From contig NZ_JAJJWI010000003.1 in the NCBI RefSeq assembly GCF_020907275.1, positions 62,001-126,000 of the forward strand: a stretch of DNA of 64,000 nt, written 5' to 3'. Within the stretch, counting starts at the first letter, position 1. Each line of letters opens with the position of its first letter. Of the stretch, positions 1 through 8,363 are shown piece after piece. The DNA is from Pontibacter silvestris. GTDB taxonomy: Bacteria; Bacteroidota; Bacteroidia; Cytophagales; Hymenobacteraceae. The position numbers and the translations under genes were made by a program. The notes under the pieces were generated by a model. The model was not told the origin of the DNA, did no database searches, and saw only the letters and a list, made by a program, of their open reading frames with translations.

Positions 1-1030
1 TGCCCAACAGGTAGCCGATGGGGCGCATGGATGCTGTTTTATCAGAGATAATTTTGAAGATGGCCAGCAAGGGAACAAATAGAATCATACCTGTCATTCC
101 CCATATCTGGCCACCTACTATAACTGCTACAATTACCGCCAGCGGGCTCAGCTGAATTTCCGAGCCTATAATAATAGGTTCCAGTACATAGCTTTCAATC
201 AGTTGCACGATCAGTATTATAGTTCCGAAGAGCAGCACTGTATTAAAATTATTCTGGAAAACAAGCATGATACAAACAGGCAGCACACCACTTATGAAAG
301 GCCCTATGTAAGGAATGATTGTAACAAGAGCGCCAAAAACAGTAAGCAGCACCGCATATGGGGTTCCAAAGGCAAGAAAAGTAATAAGGTACATGGCGGC
401 TAAGGCTGTCATTACTTTTATGCGCCCCCATAGGTAGTGGTAAGACACTTCGCTTATTTCGTGTAGTGACTGTTTTGCTTTTGCTTCACGCTCCTTTGGC
501 ACATACATCAGCACAACCTCCACAAACTTATCTCTGTTTAGCAGGAACAGGAAAACATAAATAATTACCAGCAGAAATTTAAAAGATGTGAACGCCAGAC
601 CGCCTAAAAAATTGGTAAGATACTCCTGCAGCATTCCCAGAATATCATCTGAACGCTTCTGCAGCAACTGCATTTGCTTTGCTGGAGAAATACCCGACAC
701 ACTGTATAAGTATTCCTGTAGCTGCTGCATCAGCTTTTCTGCAGCTTCCTTGATCGCAGGCAAATCATTAATAAAGCTCCCCAACTGGTAAATAAGCAAA
801 GTAGCCACACCACTCACTCCTAGAAAAACTATTAGAGTACTTATGAAAGATGATATAATTCTGCCTGTTCCCTTTCTTTCGAACACTTTGGTGAGAGGCA
901 CCATAAGCATAGCCAAAAAGGCAGCAAAAGCAAAGGGCTCAAAAAAACTGGATCCAAAGTACAGACCAGCAAGAACAGCAAAAAGGGTTATAAGTACAAT
1001 GTTGGTTTTCCTGAGTTTACTGTAGTTCAC
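1..1030 (-). CDS. AI-2E/PerM family transporter (3' end cut off)
   Basis: Reading the minus strand from a GTG at 1030 gives an open frame of 343 residues that runs off the left edge. It has hydrophobic segments at the N-terminus, a central soluble stretch of amphipathic helices (about residues 75-140) and a run of membrane segments after residue 150, including the family-typical TIIPYIGPFISG and, near the end, VGGQIWGMTGMILFVPLLA. This is the AI-2E transporter (PerM) family of inner-membrane proteins, usually about 350 residues, so only a few residues are missing. No in-frame ATG lies between the GTG and the stop 11 codons upstream; a TTG four codons earlier is the alternative. Substrate cannot be told from sequence. 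Confidence 0.85.
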   Translation of the reverse strand, partial: MNYSKLRKTNIVLITLFAVLAGLYFGSSFFEPFAFAAFLAMLMVPLTKVFERKGTGRIISSFISTLIVFLGVSGVATLLIYQLGSFINDLPAIKEAAEKLMQQLQEYLYSVSGISPAKQMQLLQKRSDDILGMLQEYLTNFLGGLAFTSFKFLLVIIYVFLFLLNRDKFVEVVLMYVPKEREAKAKQSLHEISEVSYHYLWGRIKVMTALAAMYLITFLAFGTPYAVLLTVFGALVTIIPYIGPFISGVLPVCIMLVFQNNFNTVLLFGTIILIVQLIESYVLEPIIIGSEIQLSPLAVIVAVIVGGQIWGMTGMILFVPLLAIFKIISDKTASMRPIGYLLG

Positions 1031-1234
1031 GTTATGAAACAAGGCTGTTGCTTTATTAAACTAGTTACTATATTATAACTGATAGTACGGTAAAACCAGT
1101 CTGAGTTTTAAAATCTGGCTCAAAAACAGCCTTAGAAGTTATAAAACAGCTTTCTTTCCATAGTACGGGTTCTCTAACTGACATTAAAGCAGGAAAGGTT
1201 ATACAAAGTATAACAAAAAAATGCGCACAGCCTG

Positions 1235-1756
1235 CTAAAGCTCCCGCTTCATTATGTACATGCCTCTGAATTCTTCTTTCATCTGGGTGAACTCCAACGT
1301 ATAAGTGCCGCACTTGTTAAAACCATTCTGTTCATAAAAGCTTACCGACCGGCTCCTATCAATTGCTTTCAGCCAGACAAGCTTCTTATTCCTTTCTCGT
1401 GCAAAAGACACGGTAAACTCTATCAGTTTACTGCCGATTCCCCTGCCTGATGCATGTTTTACCAGGTATATTCTTTCCAGCTCCAGGCACTCTTCTTCTG
1501 AGTAATTTTCTAAGGCTTTGTTTATATTCAACTTCAGAAAACCTACTAGTTTTCCTTCATCATAAATCTGGAAAAAAGCTGCATTGGGGTCAGTCAGCTC
1601 CTTTCGTAAAGCCTGTTCACTAAAGCTAAAATTTAGGTACCACTCGCCTTCGTCGTGCCAAAGGTACAGGTAATGGTCTTTATAAGCCTGTATGGATATC
1701 TGCTTTAGTTGAGATAAGCTATCGGGACTGCAAGGGACAATATTGATGTTGCTCAT
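1235..1756 (-). CDS. GNAT family N-acetyltransferase
   Basis: A 173-residue Gcn5-related acetyltransferase. Around residues 95-115 it has the acetyl-CoA-binding core (LERIYLVKHASGRGIGSKLI, with the R/Q-x-x-G-x-G/A pattern as SGRGIGSKL), and later the typical C-terminal SVSFYEQNGF. It probably transfers an acetyl group from acetyl-CoA to a small amine or a protein N-terminus; the substrate is unknown. I place the start at the ATG at 1756 and not at the TTG at 1765, because that TTG is part of a perfect promoter -7 box (1763-1770). The gene stands alone, with an isolated promoter upstream. Confidence 0.88.
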   Translation of the reverse strand: MSNINIVPCSPDSLSQLKQISIQAYKDHYLYLWHDEGEWYLNFSFSEQALRKELTDPNAAFFQIYDEGKLVGFLKLNINKALENYSEEECLELERIYLVKHASGRGIGSKLIEFTVSFARERNKKLVWLKAIDRSRSVSFYEQNGFNKCGTYTLEFTQMKEEFRGMYIMKREL

Positions 1757-1762
1757 GAAGAG

Positions 1763-1770
1763 CAAACTTA
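1763..1770 (-). promoter_or_regulatory. Bacteroidota -7 promoter box of the GNAT gene
   Basis: On the minus strand these bases read TAAGTTTG, a perfect TAnnTTTG box. Only six bases separate it from the ATG at 1756, so the transcript should begin at or next to the start codon. No clear TTTG -33 element was found 19-21 bases upstream. Confidence 0.5.
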
Positions 1771-1942
1771 CAAAGAATTGGCTTTGCTTGCTTAAGCCAA
1801 GCCTACTGTATCTTTATTTTTAGTAGCGAGGCTTTTACAAAGGCAAATCATACGCTGCTTTTGTGCACCTGATGCCAACAGTTAATTACTCTGTAGCCAA
1901 TACCTTTTACAGGTGTACAAGCTTCTGAAAGCTAGGAATAAC

Positions 1943-1979
1943 AAAAAGCCCTGCTGGTAAAATACCAGCAGGGCTTTTT
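1943..1979. terminator. Bidirectional intrinsic terminator
   Basis: A perfect 17-bp inverted repeat with a three-base loop (arms 1943-1959 and 1963-1979), flanked by A5 on one side and T5 on the other. It lies just past the stop of the DEAD-box helicase gene and would end minus-strand transcription; the symmetric A and T tracts let it work in both directions. Confidence 0.9.
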
Positions 1980-1998
1980 GTTTGTATGTGTAAGCAGC

Positions 1999-3330
1999 TT
2001 ATGCTTGCCTTGTTTTAGGCTTATTGTCCCAGCGCCTGTTACCACCACTATTGCCATTAGCACTTGTAGTGTTTCTTGTATTACCTCCGCCGTTGCCAGT
2101 GCTTCTGGAAGAATTATTCGGACGGGTTCTGCCGCCTCTGCCTCCATGTTGCTTTTGCTGTTTTACCGTACTGGCTGCTTCCGCAAAGTCTTTCGCCGTC
2201 ATCGGGTAAGGGTGGTTCTCAATAACAGGAACCGACTTATTTATAAGTTTCTGAATGCCCACCAGGTAAGGTGTTTCTTCAGCATCGCAGAAAGACAATG
2301 CTACCCCACTTGCACCAGCACGACCTGTGCGTCCGATACGGTGTACATAAGTCTCCGGCTCGTTTGGCAACTCATAATTAATTACGTGCGAAAGGTCGTC
2401 CACATCTATACCCCGGGCTGCAATGTCAGTAGCTACCAACACTCTGGTCTGGCTGCTCTTAAAGTTACTCAGGGCACGAACGCGGGCATTCTGCGACTTA
2501 TTGCCATGTATAGCTTCGGCCTGTACGCCTGCTTTGGTCATATCTTTGGCTACCCTGTCGGCACCGTGTTTGGTGCGGGTAAACACTAAGGCACGGTCAA
2601 TATCACCGTCTTTCAACAAGTGAATAAGCAGGTTCTTTTTATCACCTTTCTTTACATAGTACACTGCCTGCTTTATTGTATTGGCTGTAGACGATACAGG
2701 TGTAACTTCTACTTTAGCAGGGTTTACTAAGATAGTATCAGCCAGTTTCATGATTTCAGGAGCCATGGTAGCAGAGAAGAACAGCGATTGCTTTTTCTCT
2801 GGCAACACTTTCAGCACCTTCTTCACATCATGTACAAATCCCATATCCAGCATACGATCTGCCTCATCCAGCACAAACAGCTGAATATGATTTAGATTGA
2901 TATACTTCTGCGCCATCAGGTCAAGCAGACGGCCTGGTGTTGCCACCAGAATATCCACACCAGCTCTAAGAGCATCTGTTTGCGCTTTTTGCGATACGCC
3001 ACCGAAAATAACGGTATGCTTTAAGCCTGTGTACTTGCCATAGGCAGCCATACTTTCGCCAATCTGGATAGCAAGTTCACGGGTTGGCGTAAGTACTAAT
3101 GCTTTTATAGTTTTATTTCCTTTCTGAGGTTGTTGCGCATGCAAGAGCTGCAGAATAGGAATAGAGAAAGCTGCGGTTTTACCAGTACCTGTCTGGGCAC
3201 AACCTAAAATATCTTTTTGCTGAAGAATATAAGGTATAGCCTGAGCCTGAATAGGCGTAGGGTTAGTATATCCTTCGTTTTGTAGTGCCTTTAAAATAGG
3301 CTCTATCAGGTTTAAATTTTCGAATGTCAT
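1999..3330 (-). CDS. DEAD-box RNA helicase, RhlE type
   Basis: ATP-dependent RNA helicase of 443 residues. In order it shows the Q motif (FENLNLIEPILKAL...PTPIQ), Walker A AQTGTGKT, PTRELA, VLDEADRML, FFSAT, ARGIDVDDL and HRIGRTGRAG, so both RecA-like domains are complete. After residue about 380 comes a low-complexity Gly/Arg/Asn/Ser-rich tail of some 50 residues ending in basic residues, as in RhlE/CsdA-like enzymes, where it binds RNA. I chose the ATG at 3330 because homologues begin with M-T/S-F-x-x-L just before the Q motif; the frame stays open to 3435 but that extension has no family character. A likely role is RNA unwinding in ribosome assembly or cold adaptation, inferred from the family. 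Confidence 0.95.
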   Translation of the reverse strand: MTFENLNLIEPILKALQNEGYTNPTPIQAQAIPYILQQKDILGCAQTGTGKTAAFSIPILQLLHAQQPQKGNKTIKALVLTPTRELAIQIGESMAAYGKYTGLKHTVIFGGVSQKAQTDALRAGVDILVATPGRLLDLMAQKYINLNHIQLFVLDEADRMLDMGFVHDVKKVLKVLPEKKQSLFFSATMAPEIMKLADTILVNPAKVEVTPVSSTANTIKQAVYYVKKGDKKNLLIHLLKDGDIDRALVFTRTKHGADRVAKDMTKAGVQAEAIHGNKSQNARVRALSNFKSSQTRVLVATDIAARGIDVDDLSHVINYELPNEPETYVHRIGRTGRAGASGVALSFCDAEETPYLVGIQKLINKSVPVIENHPYPMTAKDFAEAASTVKQQKQHGGRGGRTRPNNSSRSTGNGGGNTRNTTSANGNSGGNRRWDNKPKTRQA

Positions 3331-3811
3331 TAATTGATTTTTCAATATTGGAGACCGATCCATTTTTTCTTTACTGTGGATCAGCTTAAGCGATGAAGGA
3401 CATGTTCGTAAAGTGGTATTCGAAACCTGGATCACGTTCTATTGCCCGTCTGTTCCTTCATCAACCTTTTTAGAAGAACTATAGTTCTAAATCAGGGTAT
3501 GGAGGTGTAATAATGCTGTAAAGGTAGGTCTAAGAATTATACCATCCTAATTAACCATTTTTATTATATGCGATCAGGTGCATCCAATTATAACCAGCTC
3601 CGGCATTTACACGGTTTGATTACTGCTGTATGTGCAGCAAACTCTTTTAAAACCTGAAAAAGAAACGACCATCAAGCTGGCATTAAAAGCATAACATTTA
3701 AAGCAACTTTAACTTATCCCTCTAAAATTAGCTTCGATGTATTTGGGATGGGTAACACAGCAGTGGCCCTGCCAAAACATAACTTAATCTAGTTAAACCT
3801 TACATTAACAC
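3331..3811. other. Gene-free stretch upstream of the helicase
   Basis: About 480 bases without a convincing gene. The half next to the helicase could be a long 5' leader, as is common for cold-inducible helicases. It contains a perfect 14-base palindrome (3475-3488, AGAACTATAGTTCT). A near-consensus -7 box (TACCTTTA on the minus strand) lies further upstream around 3515. Nothing else was recognised. Confidence 0.4.
3475..3488. repeat. 14-base perfect palindrome, possible operator
   Basis: AGAACTATAGTTCT equals its own reverse complement. It lies about 145 bases upstream of the helicase start, in the presumed leader or promoter region. A dimeric regulator site is possible but no regulator is encoded nearby. 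Confidence 0.3.
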
Positions 3812-4165
3812 TTACTGCAGAATTTTAACCAGCTCCTTCTCATCTAAAGGCTTTGACTGATAACTGATGACATTACTGTAAGTGAGGGAACGTCTTCTGT
3901 CTAGTTCACTGGTAGAAGAGGTAAGGATATGTACCTGATAGCTCATATTACGGCTTTGCATGCTATCCAGAAATGCCCAGCCATCCATTTCAGGCATATT
4001 TAAATCCAGCAGAATAGCATCTGGTTCAATTATATTAAGGGAAGAGAAAGCTTGTACAGGATTTGTGAAATCATGCACAACATAACCCGGATAAATATTT
4101 TCTATCATTGTAGATATGATGAAGTTAGATATTTCCATATCATCTACAAGAACTATTTTTTTCAT
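3812..4165 (-). CDS. Single-domain response regulator (CheY-like)
   Basis: A 117-residue receiver domain with nothing attached. The acidic pair is D8/D9, the phospho-acceptor is D54 (in ILLDLNMPEMDGW), the switch Thr is T82 and the invariant Lys is K105 (SKPLDE). With no output domain it must act by protein-protein contact or as a phosphorelay intermediate. It starts ten bases after the stop of the kinase-like gene 4176-5033, so the two are almost certainly one operon and probable partners. Confidence 0.92.
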   Translation of the reverse strand: MKKIVLVDDMEISNFIISTMIENIYPGYVVHDFTNPVQAFSSLNIIEPDAILLDLNMPEMDGWAFLDSMQSRNMSYQVHILTSSTSELDRRRSLTYSNVISYQSKPLDEKELVKILQ

Positions 4166-4175
4166 TTTATAACTT

Positions 4176-5033
4176 TTAAGCCTTTAATTTTAGCAAATCT
4201 GTAGTGGCTTTGGAGATAACATGTTGCAGAGCCTTGTCTAAATCTTCTGAAGATGCCTTTAGTTTGGGCAGAAACTTGTCTTTTATATCATCCGAAGAAG
4301 CGTAGTGCTCCATTAATGACATAAGGCCCATTATACGGGTAAGGGGCTCGCGCACATCGTGCGCGTTGAGTACAGATATTTGCAGCAGTTTCTCATTCTT
4401 ATCTGCAATTTCTTTGGTTCTGCTTGCTATAATCTCCTTCTGTTGCTCTATGATAGAAGTTATCTCTGTGTTCTTTTCATGGATGGTAACAAGTGCATCC
4501 TTCAGGTATTTGTTCTTCTCATCCAGTTCATTAAACAGGCAAATCTCTAATAGCTTTGTTTTCAAGTTCTCGGTTGCCAGCTTAAGAAATGTTATATCTT
4601 TTTTAGTAAACAACTTGCTTGTACCAGACAGCACCGATACCAATACCTGGTGCTTCTCATCATTTCTTATAAGCCATCCCCACAGTTCTCCTTGCTCGTC
4701 TTCAGGCAGTTTATACTCCTCCGGAAGCAAAAAAGGCTCTAATTCCTTCCAACAGGCCGGTATCCCCTTCTCCAGCAGCACTTCTTCATGTGCCAAATAA
4801 CCTGCCTCATGCTGCACTTGCATATTAGCTCCACCCGATGTTACCGTCAGATGCAGATAATAGCTGCCACGGTGGTAGCTTGCCCTGAACACATGAAAAT
4901 TGAACAGGTATTTTAAGTTAACCTTAAAGCAGGCTGCCACATCATCAAAAGTGCGGCACCTGATTAAACTGTTGGAGAACCTGGAGTAGGCCTCGTAGGT
5001 AATCCGGAGCGCCTGATTTTCTGAAACTAACAA
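4176..5033 (-). CDS. Histidine-kinase-like protein lacking the ATPase domain
   Basis: A 285-residue soluble protein. The first 165 residues resemble a GAF/PAS-type sensor domain (unsure); residues 165-215 form a coiled coil rich in K, E and I; residues 218-285 look like a DHp (HisKA) helical hairpin with an H-box, SVLNAHDVREPLTRIMGL, whose candidate phospho-His is H225. The protein then stops. There is no HATPase_c domain, and only ten bases separate the stop from the response regulator, so none has been lost to a frameshift. The only plausible start is a TTG at 5033: the frame is closed five codons upstream and the next Met is about 70 residues in. It may act as a phosphotransfer or scaffold protein, or be phosphorylated by another kinase. 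Confidence 0.8.
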   Translation of the reverse strand: MLVSENQALRITYEAYSRFSNSLIRCRTFDDVAACFKVNLKYLFNFHVFRASYHRGSYYLHLTVTSGGANMQVQHEAGYLAHEEVLLEKGIPACWKELEPFLLPEEYKLPEDEQGELWGWLIRNDEKHQVLVSVLSGTSKLFTKKDITFLKLATENLKTKLLEICLFNELDEKNKYLKDALVTIHEKNTEITSIIEQQKEIIASRTKEIADKNEKLLQISVLNAHDVREPLTRIMGLMSLMEHYASSDDIKDKFLPKLKASSEDLDKALQHVISKATTDLLKLKA

Positions 5034-5064
5034 AGCAGAGGTATTTTACAGCAACCAAAAACTA

Positions 5065-5652
5065 CTATAGCTCTACTTCCAGCAGTTCGTTATCTACCTT
5101 TATGCCGGAAATAGTGGCAATTGTGTTTAGCATGTTTACAAGGTCTGCCTGTGCCATCAGTTCCTGCACTTCTTCTTCTGTAAAACCAGCTTCAGCCAAC
5201 TGCTGAAAGTCTTCATCGGTTACAGCTGTTGTTGTAATGGCAGCTTTCGTTACCAGATTAATGGCCACTTTATAGCTATTTGGTAAACTTGGCGAATCCA
5301 GGTTTTCGGTTACTTTGAAGTTCTCTTCATCACTGATCAATCCGCTCATGCTATCGGCAAAAATACCATGCGCCTTCGCACAATAATCGCAGCCCCGCTC
5401 TTTGGACACGTTATAGATGATAAGCTGTTTCAGAATGTTAGGCACCTGGCCTTCAACTAAAGTTGATTTTAGTTTAGCCCAGTTACCGCGAAGCAATGTG
5501 GCATTAGTACCTTGGCATTTAAACCAGTTCAGCACAAACGGCAATTGCAGCGTTTGCATGGTATCGTCGTAAATAGCTTTCACCTCCGGAATGGCGTCGT
5601 CATAAGTAACAACTTTGAAACGTGGGTTGGAAGCGGTAATTGAAAATTGCAT
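5065..5652 (-). CDS. Carboxymuconolactone decarboxylase/AhpD-like protein
   Basis: A 195-residue protein of the CMD/AhpD alpha-helical fold. The family signature CDYCAKAHG holds C88, C91 and H95, the CxxCxxxH redox centre used by alkylhydroperoxidase-like members. It is predicted to be cytosolic and to take part in peroxide or thiol-disulfide chemistry; the exact substrate is unknown. The gene is followed after 31 bases by the kinase-like gene, so cotranscription is possible. A perfect -7 box lies 35 bases upstream of the ATG. Confidence 0.88.
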   Translation of the reverse strand: MQFSITASNPRFKVVTYDDAIPEVKAIYDDTMQTLQLPFVLNWFKCQGTNATLLRGNWAKLKSTLVEGQVPNILKQLIIYNVSKERGCDYCAKAHGIFADSMSGLISDEENFKVTENLDSPSLPNSYKVAINLVTKAAITTTAVTDEDFQQLAEAGFTEEEVQELMAQADLVNMLNTIATISGIKVDNELLEVEL

Positions 5653-5686
5653 TTTAATGTTGTGTTTAAAGGATCACAAAAGTACT

Positions 5687-5694
5687 ATATTTTA
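5687..5694 (-). promoter_or_regulatory. -7 promoter box for the AhpD-like gene
   Basis: Minus-strand TACTTTTG, a perfect TAnnTTTG match, 35 bases before the ATG at 5652. A CTTG lies 14 bases further upstream, shorter than the usual 19-base spacing, so only the -7 part is well supported. Confidence 0.45.
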
Positions 5695-5860
5695 TGATCA
5701 AGTTTTCTTATGCCACATATTTTATTCTGCAAATATTATTTTAAGATGCCAAAGAAGTAATTAATACACATAACTTTATCAGGATATGAAGTAAGACTGC
5801 TGATGGCAAAGCACCAAACTAAGCAAGGACATAAGAAAATTTCTCCCGCCCCTGTTTAGT

Positions 5861-6586
5861 TCAAATATAAGTTCCTGCGTTAGTGCCAAGCTTTACTTTA
5901 TAGCGTTTTACACTGTTAAACCTCTCCTCCATTTTGAGTACTTCATGTGTCTTTTTAGCTATCCAGAAGATGGCGTAATTGCTGCTGCCATAGTCTATCT
6001 TCAGTTGCCAGCATTCGACTGAAGTATTATTAATAGTGGTAAGCTTTTCTGAACCCGTTACCTCGTACAGGTAGTCTTTCGGACCTGCTTTACTGCCAGG
6101 GTGATAAAAGTTTATTTTGTACACTGTGTTTGCCTTTAAGGGCAGGCTTTCAAAAAACTCCAGGTCCAGTTCCCAATTAAAAGTGGCCTCCTGCAAAGCT
6201 ACCTTAAACCCTTTCGCTGCATTGTTTACAGTAGTGTCTGTGCCTTCTACCCTGTCAGCATAAAAATTATAGGCTAAAGTGCCCCTGTAAATAGTGCTGG
6301 TGTGGTAAATGGGTACAAAATTTTTCTTGCAGATAGAGTAGACAGCCCTGTGGGATAATGTATCGGTGCCAATCCAGTTCTGCCGTATCACCAGGCGCTC
6401 CTTGCCATCTATGGTTTGATAACTTACCTTGCGGTTCCAGAGGCTTTGGGTAAGTACTTTGGGGTTGCCTGGCGTTTGTACAGTTACCAGATATTGCCGG
6501 GTGCCTGGCTTAAGCTGTTTTACTTTTAAATCTTTAGCAGAGATAGCTAAGGTATCGGGTTGAGCGTAACTCACGGCACATAGCAT
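5861..6586 (-). CDS. Secreted protein of unknown function, DUF3108-like
   Basis: A 241-residue protein rich in beta strands, with no catalytic motif I recognise; the overall pattern (lipid or polysaccharide carrier-like beta barrel, YRGTLAYNFYADRVEG, then a C-terminal WQLKIDYG...FWIAKKTHEVLKMEE) is reminiscent of DUF3108 periplasmic proteins. The ATG at 6586 gives only a stub, MLCAVSYAQ, before a typical signal-peptidase site. An upstream ATG at 6617 precedes a perfect hydrophobic core in the same frame as the mature protein, but is out of frame by one base. The true start is therefore uncertain; a one-base insertion or a sequencing error is likely. Confidence 0.7.
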   Translation of the reverse strand: MLCAVSYAQPDTLAISAKDLKVKQLKPGTRQYLVTVQTPGNPKVLTQSLWNRKVSYQTIDGKERLVIRQNWIGTDTLSHRAVYSICKKNFVPIYHTSTIYRGTLAYNFYADRVEGTDTTVNNAAKGFKVALQEATFNWELDLEFFESLPLKANTVYKINFYHPGSKAGPKDYLYEVTGSEKLTTINNTSVECWQLKIDYGSSNYAIFWIAKKTHEVLKMEERFNSVKRYKVKLGTNAGTYI

Positions 6587-6677
6587 AAAGCTGATGCCCA
6601 GCAGTAGTAATCTTCATAGTTGTAGATAGTATTGTAGTATAAAGCTCCTGAAAGCCTCAGAAGTAAGTGCAAAATAA

Positions 6678-6718
6678 AGCCCCTTTTCGCTGTATTCCAT
6701 CTAAAGCAAAAAGGGGCT
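6678..6718 (-). terminator. Terminator of the dihydrolipoyl dehydrogenase gene
   Basis: Ten-bp arms AGCCCCTTTT and AAAAGGGGCT (plus an inner GCT/AGC), about 45 bases past the stop codon at 6764. On the minus strand it is followed by a T-rich tail (TTATTTT). Confidence 0.75.
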
Positions 6719-6763
6719 GACCGAAAACTCGACCAACCCCTTAAAAGTATCTGTAAATATAAA

Positions 6764-8158
6764 TTACAAGTGGATTACCTCGTCATATGCTGCGGCAGAA
6801 GCCTCCATGATAGCTTCGCTCATGGTTGGGTGTGGGTGAACAGCCTTGATGATTTCGTGGCCGGTAGTTTCCAACTTACGGGCAACTACTACTTCCGCAA
6901 TCATTTCTGTTACGTTAGAGCCAATCATGTGCGCGCCCAGGAACTCGCCATACTTCGCATCGAAGATAACTTTTACAAAGCCTTCTTTCACACCGCCAGC
7001 ACTTGCCTTACCAGAAGCTGTGAACGGGAACTTACCAACTTTAATATCCAGACCTTGCTCACGGGCTGCTTTCTCTGTTAAGCCAACAGAAGCTACTTCA
7101 GGTGAGCAATAAGTACAGCCAGGTATATTGCCATAGTTCAATGGCTCTGGGTTCTGACCAGCTATTTTCTCTACGCAGATAATACCTTCTGCGGAAGCCA
7201 CGTGTGCTAAAGCAGGACCAGGAACAATATCACCGATAGCATAGATTCCGTCTACATTAGTTTTGTAGAAATCATCTACCAACACACGGCCTCTGTCAGT
7301 TTTAACACCTAGCTCTTCCAGGCCAAGGTTCTCCAGATTTGTCTGAATACCTACAGCAGAAAGCACGACCTCAGCCTCAAGTATTTGCTCGCCTTTAGCA
7401 GTTTTAACTTTCACTTTGCAGATATCGCCGCTTGTATCAACAGACTCTACAGAAGAATCTGTCATAATATTGATACCAGACTTTCTGAAAGACTTTGAAA
7501 GCTGACGAGACACTTCCTCATCCTCTACAGGAACTATATTTGGCAGGTATTCTACAATGGTTACTTTCGTACCCATGGCGTTGTAGAAGTAAGCAAACTC
7601 AACCCCGATTGCACCTGAACCAACTATTACTATGCTTTCCGGCTTCTTGTCTAGAGACATTGCCTGGCGATAACCAATGATTTTTTTACCGTCGATTGGC
7701 AGGTTAGGAAGTTCACGTGAACGGGCACCGGTGGCCAGAATAATATTTGTAGCTTCTACAGTGCTTTTTTTGCCATCGGCATCTGTTACTTCTACTTTGC
7801 CTTTGCCTGTAACTTTACCTGTTCCCATGATAGTCTCTATCTTGTTCTTACGGAACAGGAACTGAATTCCTTTGCTCATGCCGTCGGCCACACCGCGGCT
7901 GCGCTTAATAACAGCACCAAAATCGACAGAAGCATCGCCTACTGTAATGCCATAGTCTGCAGCATGGTTGATGTACTCAAATACACTTGCGCTTTTCAAT
8001 AAAGCTTTTGTAGGAATACAGCCCCAGTTCAGGCAGATTCCACCAAGCGACTCGCGCTCTATTACACCTACTTTTAAACCCAGTTGCGACGCACGTATTG
8101 CTGCCACATATCCGCCCGGGCCACTACCAATAACTACTAAATCGTATTTTGATGCCAT
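6764..8158 (-). CDS. lpdA: Dihydrolipoyl dehydrogenase (E3)
   Basis: FAD-dependent disulfide oxidoreductase that reoxidises the lipoamide of 2-oxoacid dehydrogenase complexes or the glycine cleavage system with NAD+. With the start at ATG 8158 (MASKYDL) it has 464 residues, normal for the family. Visible landmarks are the FAD-binding GSGPGG at 11-16, the redox disulfide C42/C47 in GGICLNWGCIPTK, the NAD-binding GSGAIGVEF in the middle, AIGDI (FAD), and the C-terminal catalytic pair H443/E448 in HPHPTMSE. The start nine codons upstream (8185) is excluded because it lies in the promoter -7 box. It is not next to E1 or E2 genes, so it may serve several complexes. Confidence 0.97.
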   Translation of the reverse strand: MASKYDLVVIGSGPGGYVAAIRASQLGLKVGVIERESLGGICLNWGCIPTKALLKSASVFEYINHAADYGITVGDASVDFGAVIKRSRGVADGMSKGIQFLFRKNKIETIMGTGKVTGKGKVEVTDADGKKSTVEATNIILATGARSRELPNLPIDGKKIIGYRQAMSLDKKPESIVIVGSGAIGVEFAYFYNAMGTKVTIVEYLPNIVPVEDEEVSRQLSKSFRKSGINIMTDSSVESVDTSGDICKVKVKTAKGEQILEAEVVLSAVGIQTNLENLGLEELGVKTDRGRVLVDDFYKTNVDGIYAIGDIVPGPALAHVASAEGIICVEKIAGQNPEPLNYGNIPGCTYCSPEVASVGLTEKAAREQGLDIKVGKFPFTASGKASAGGVKEGFVKVIFDAKYGEFLGAHMIGSNVTEMIAEVVVARKLETTGHEIIKAVHPHPTMSEAIMEASAAAYDEVIHL

Positions 8159-8182
8159 GGTTTCCTTATTTTTAATGATGAG

Positions 8183-8214
8183 CAAAAATAAGCCATAATT
8201 CCAACTTCACAAAA
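8183..8214 (-). promoter_or_regulatory. Promoter of lpdA
   Basis: On the minus strand TTTTG (8214-8210) is followed after 19 bases by TATTTTTG (8190-8183). This is a full match to the Bacteroidota primary-sigma promoter. Transcription should begin near 8177, leaving a leader of about 20 bases before the ATG at 8158. Confidence 0.7.
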
Positions 8215-8363
8215 CTACTCTTCTATTTGCCTCAGCTATATAGTTATATAATAATAGCAAGATAAAGATGTAAGTGAATAATGATAATACATCATATAGT
8301 TGAAAAGGCTTTTTAAACAGCCTATGTACTGTTATTTTGCACGCGTTAAAATAGCGCTATCTT

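Noticed and set aside
2024..2623. Three plus-strand frames inside the helicase gene
   Set aside because: They are antisense shadows of a strongly conserved DEAD-box gene, with runs of Leu, Pro or Cys and no domain character.
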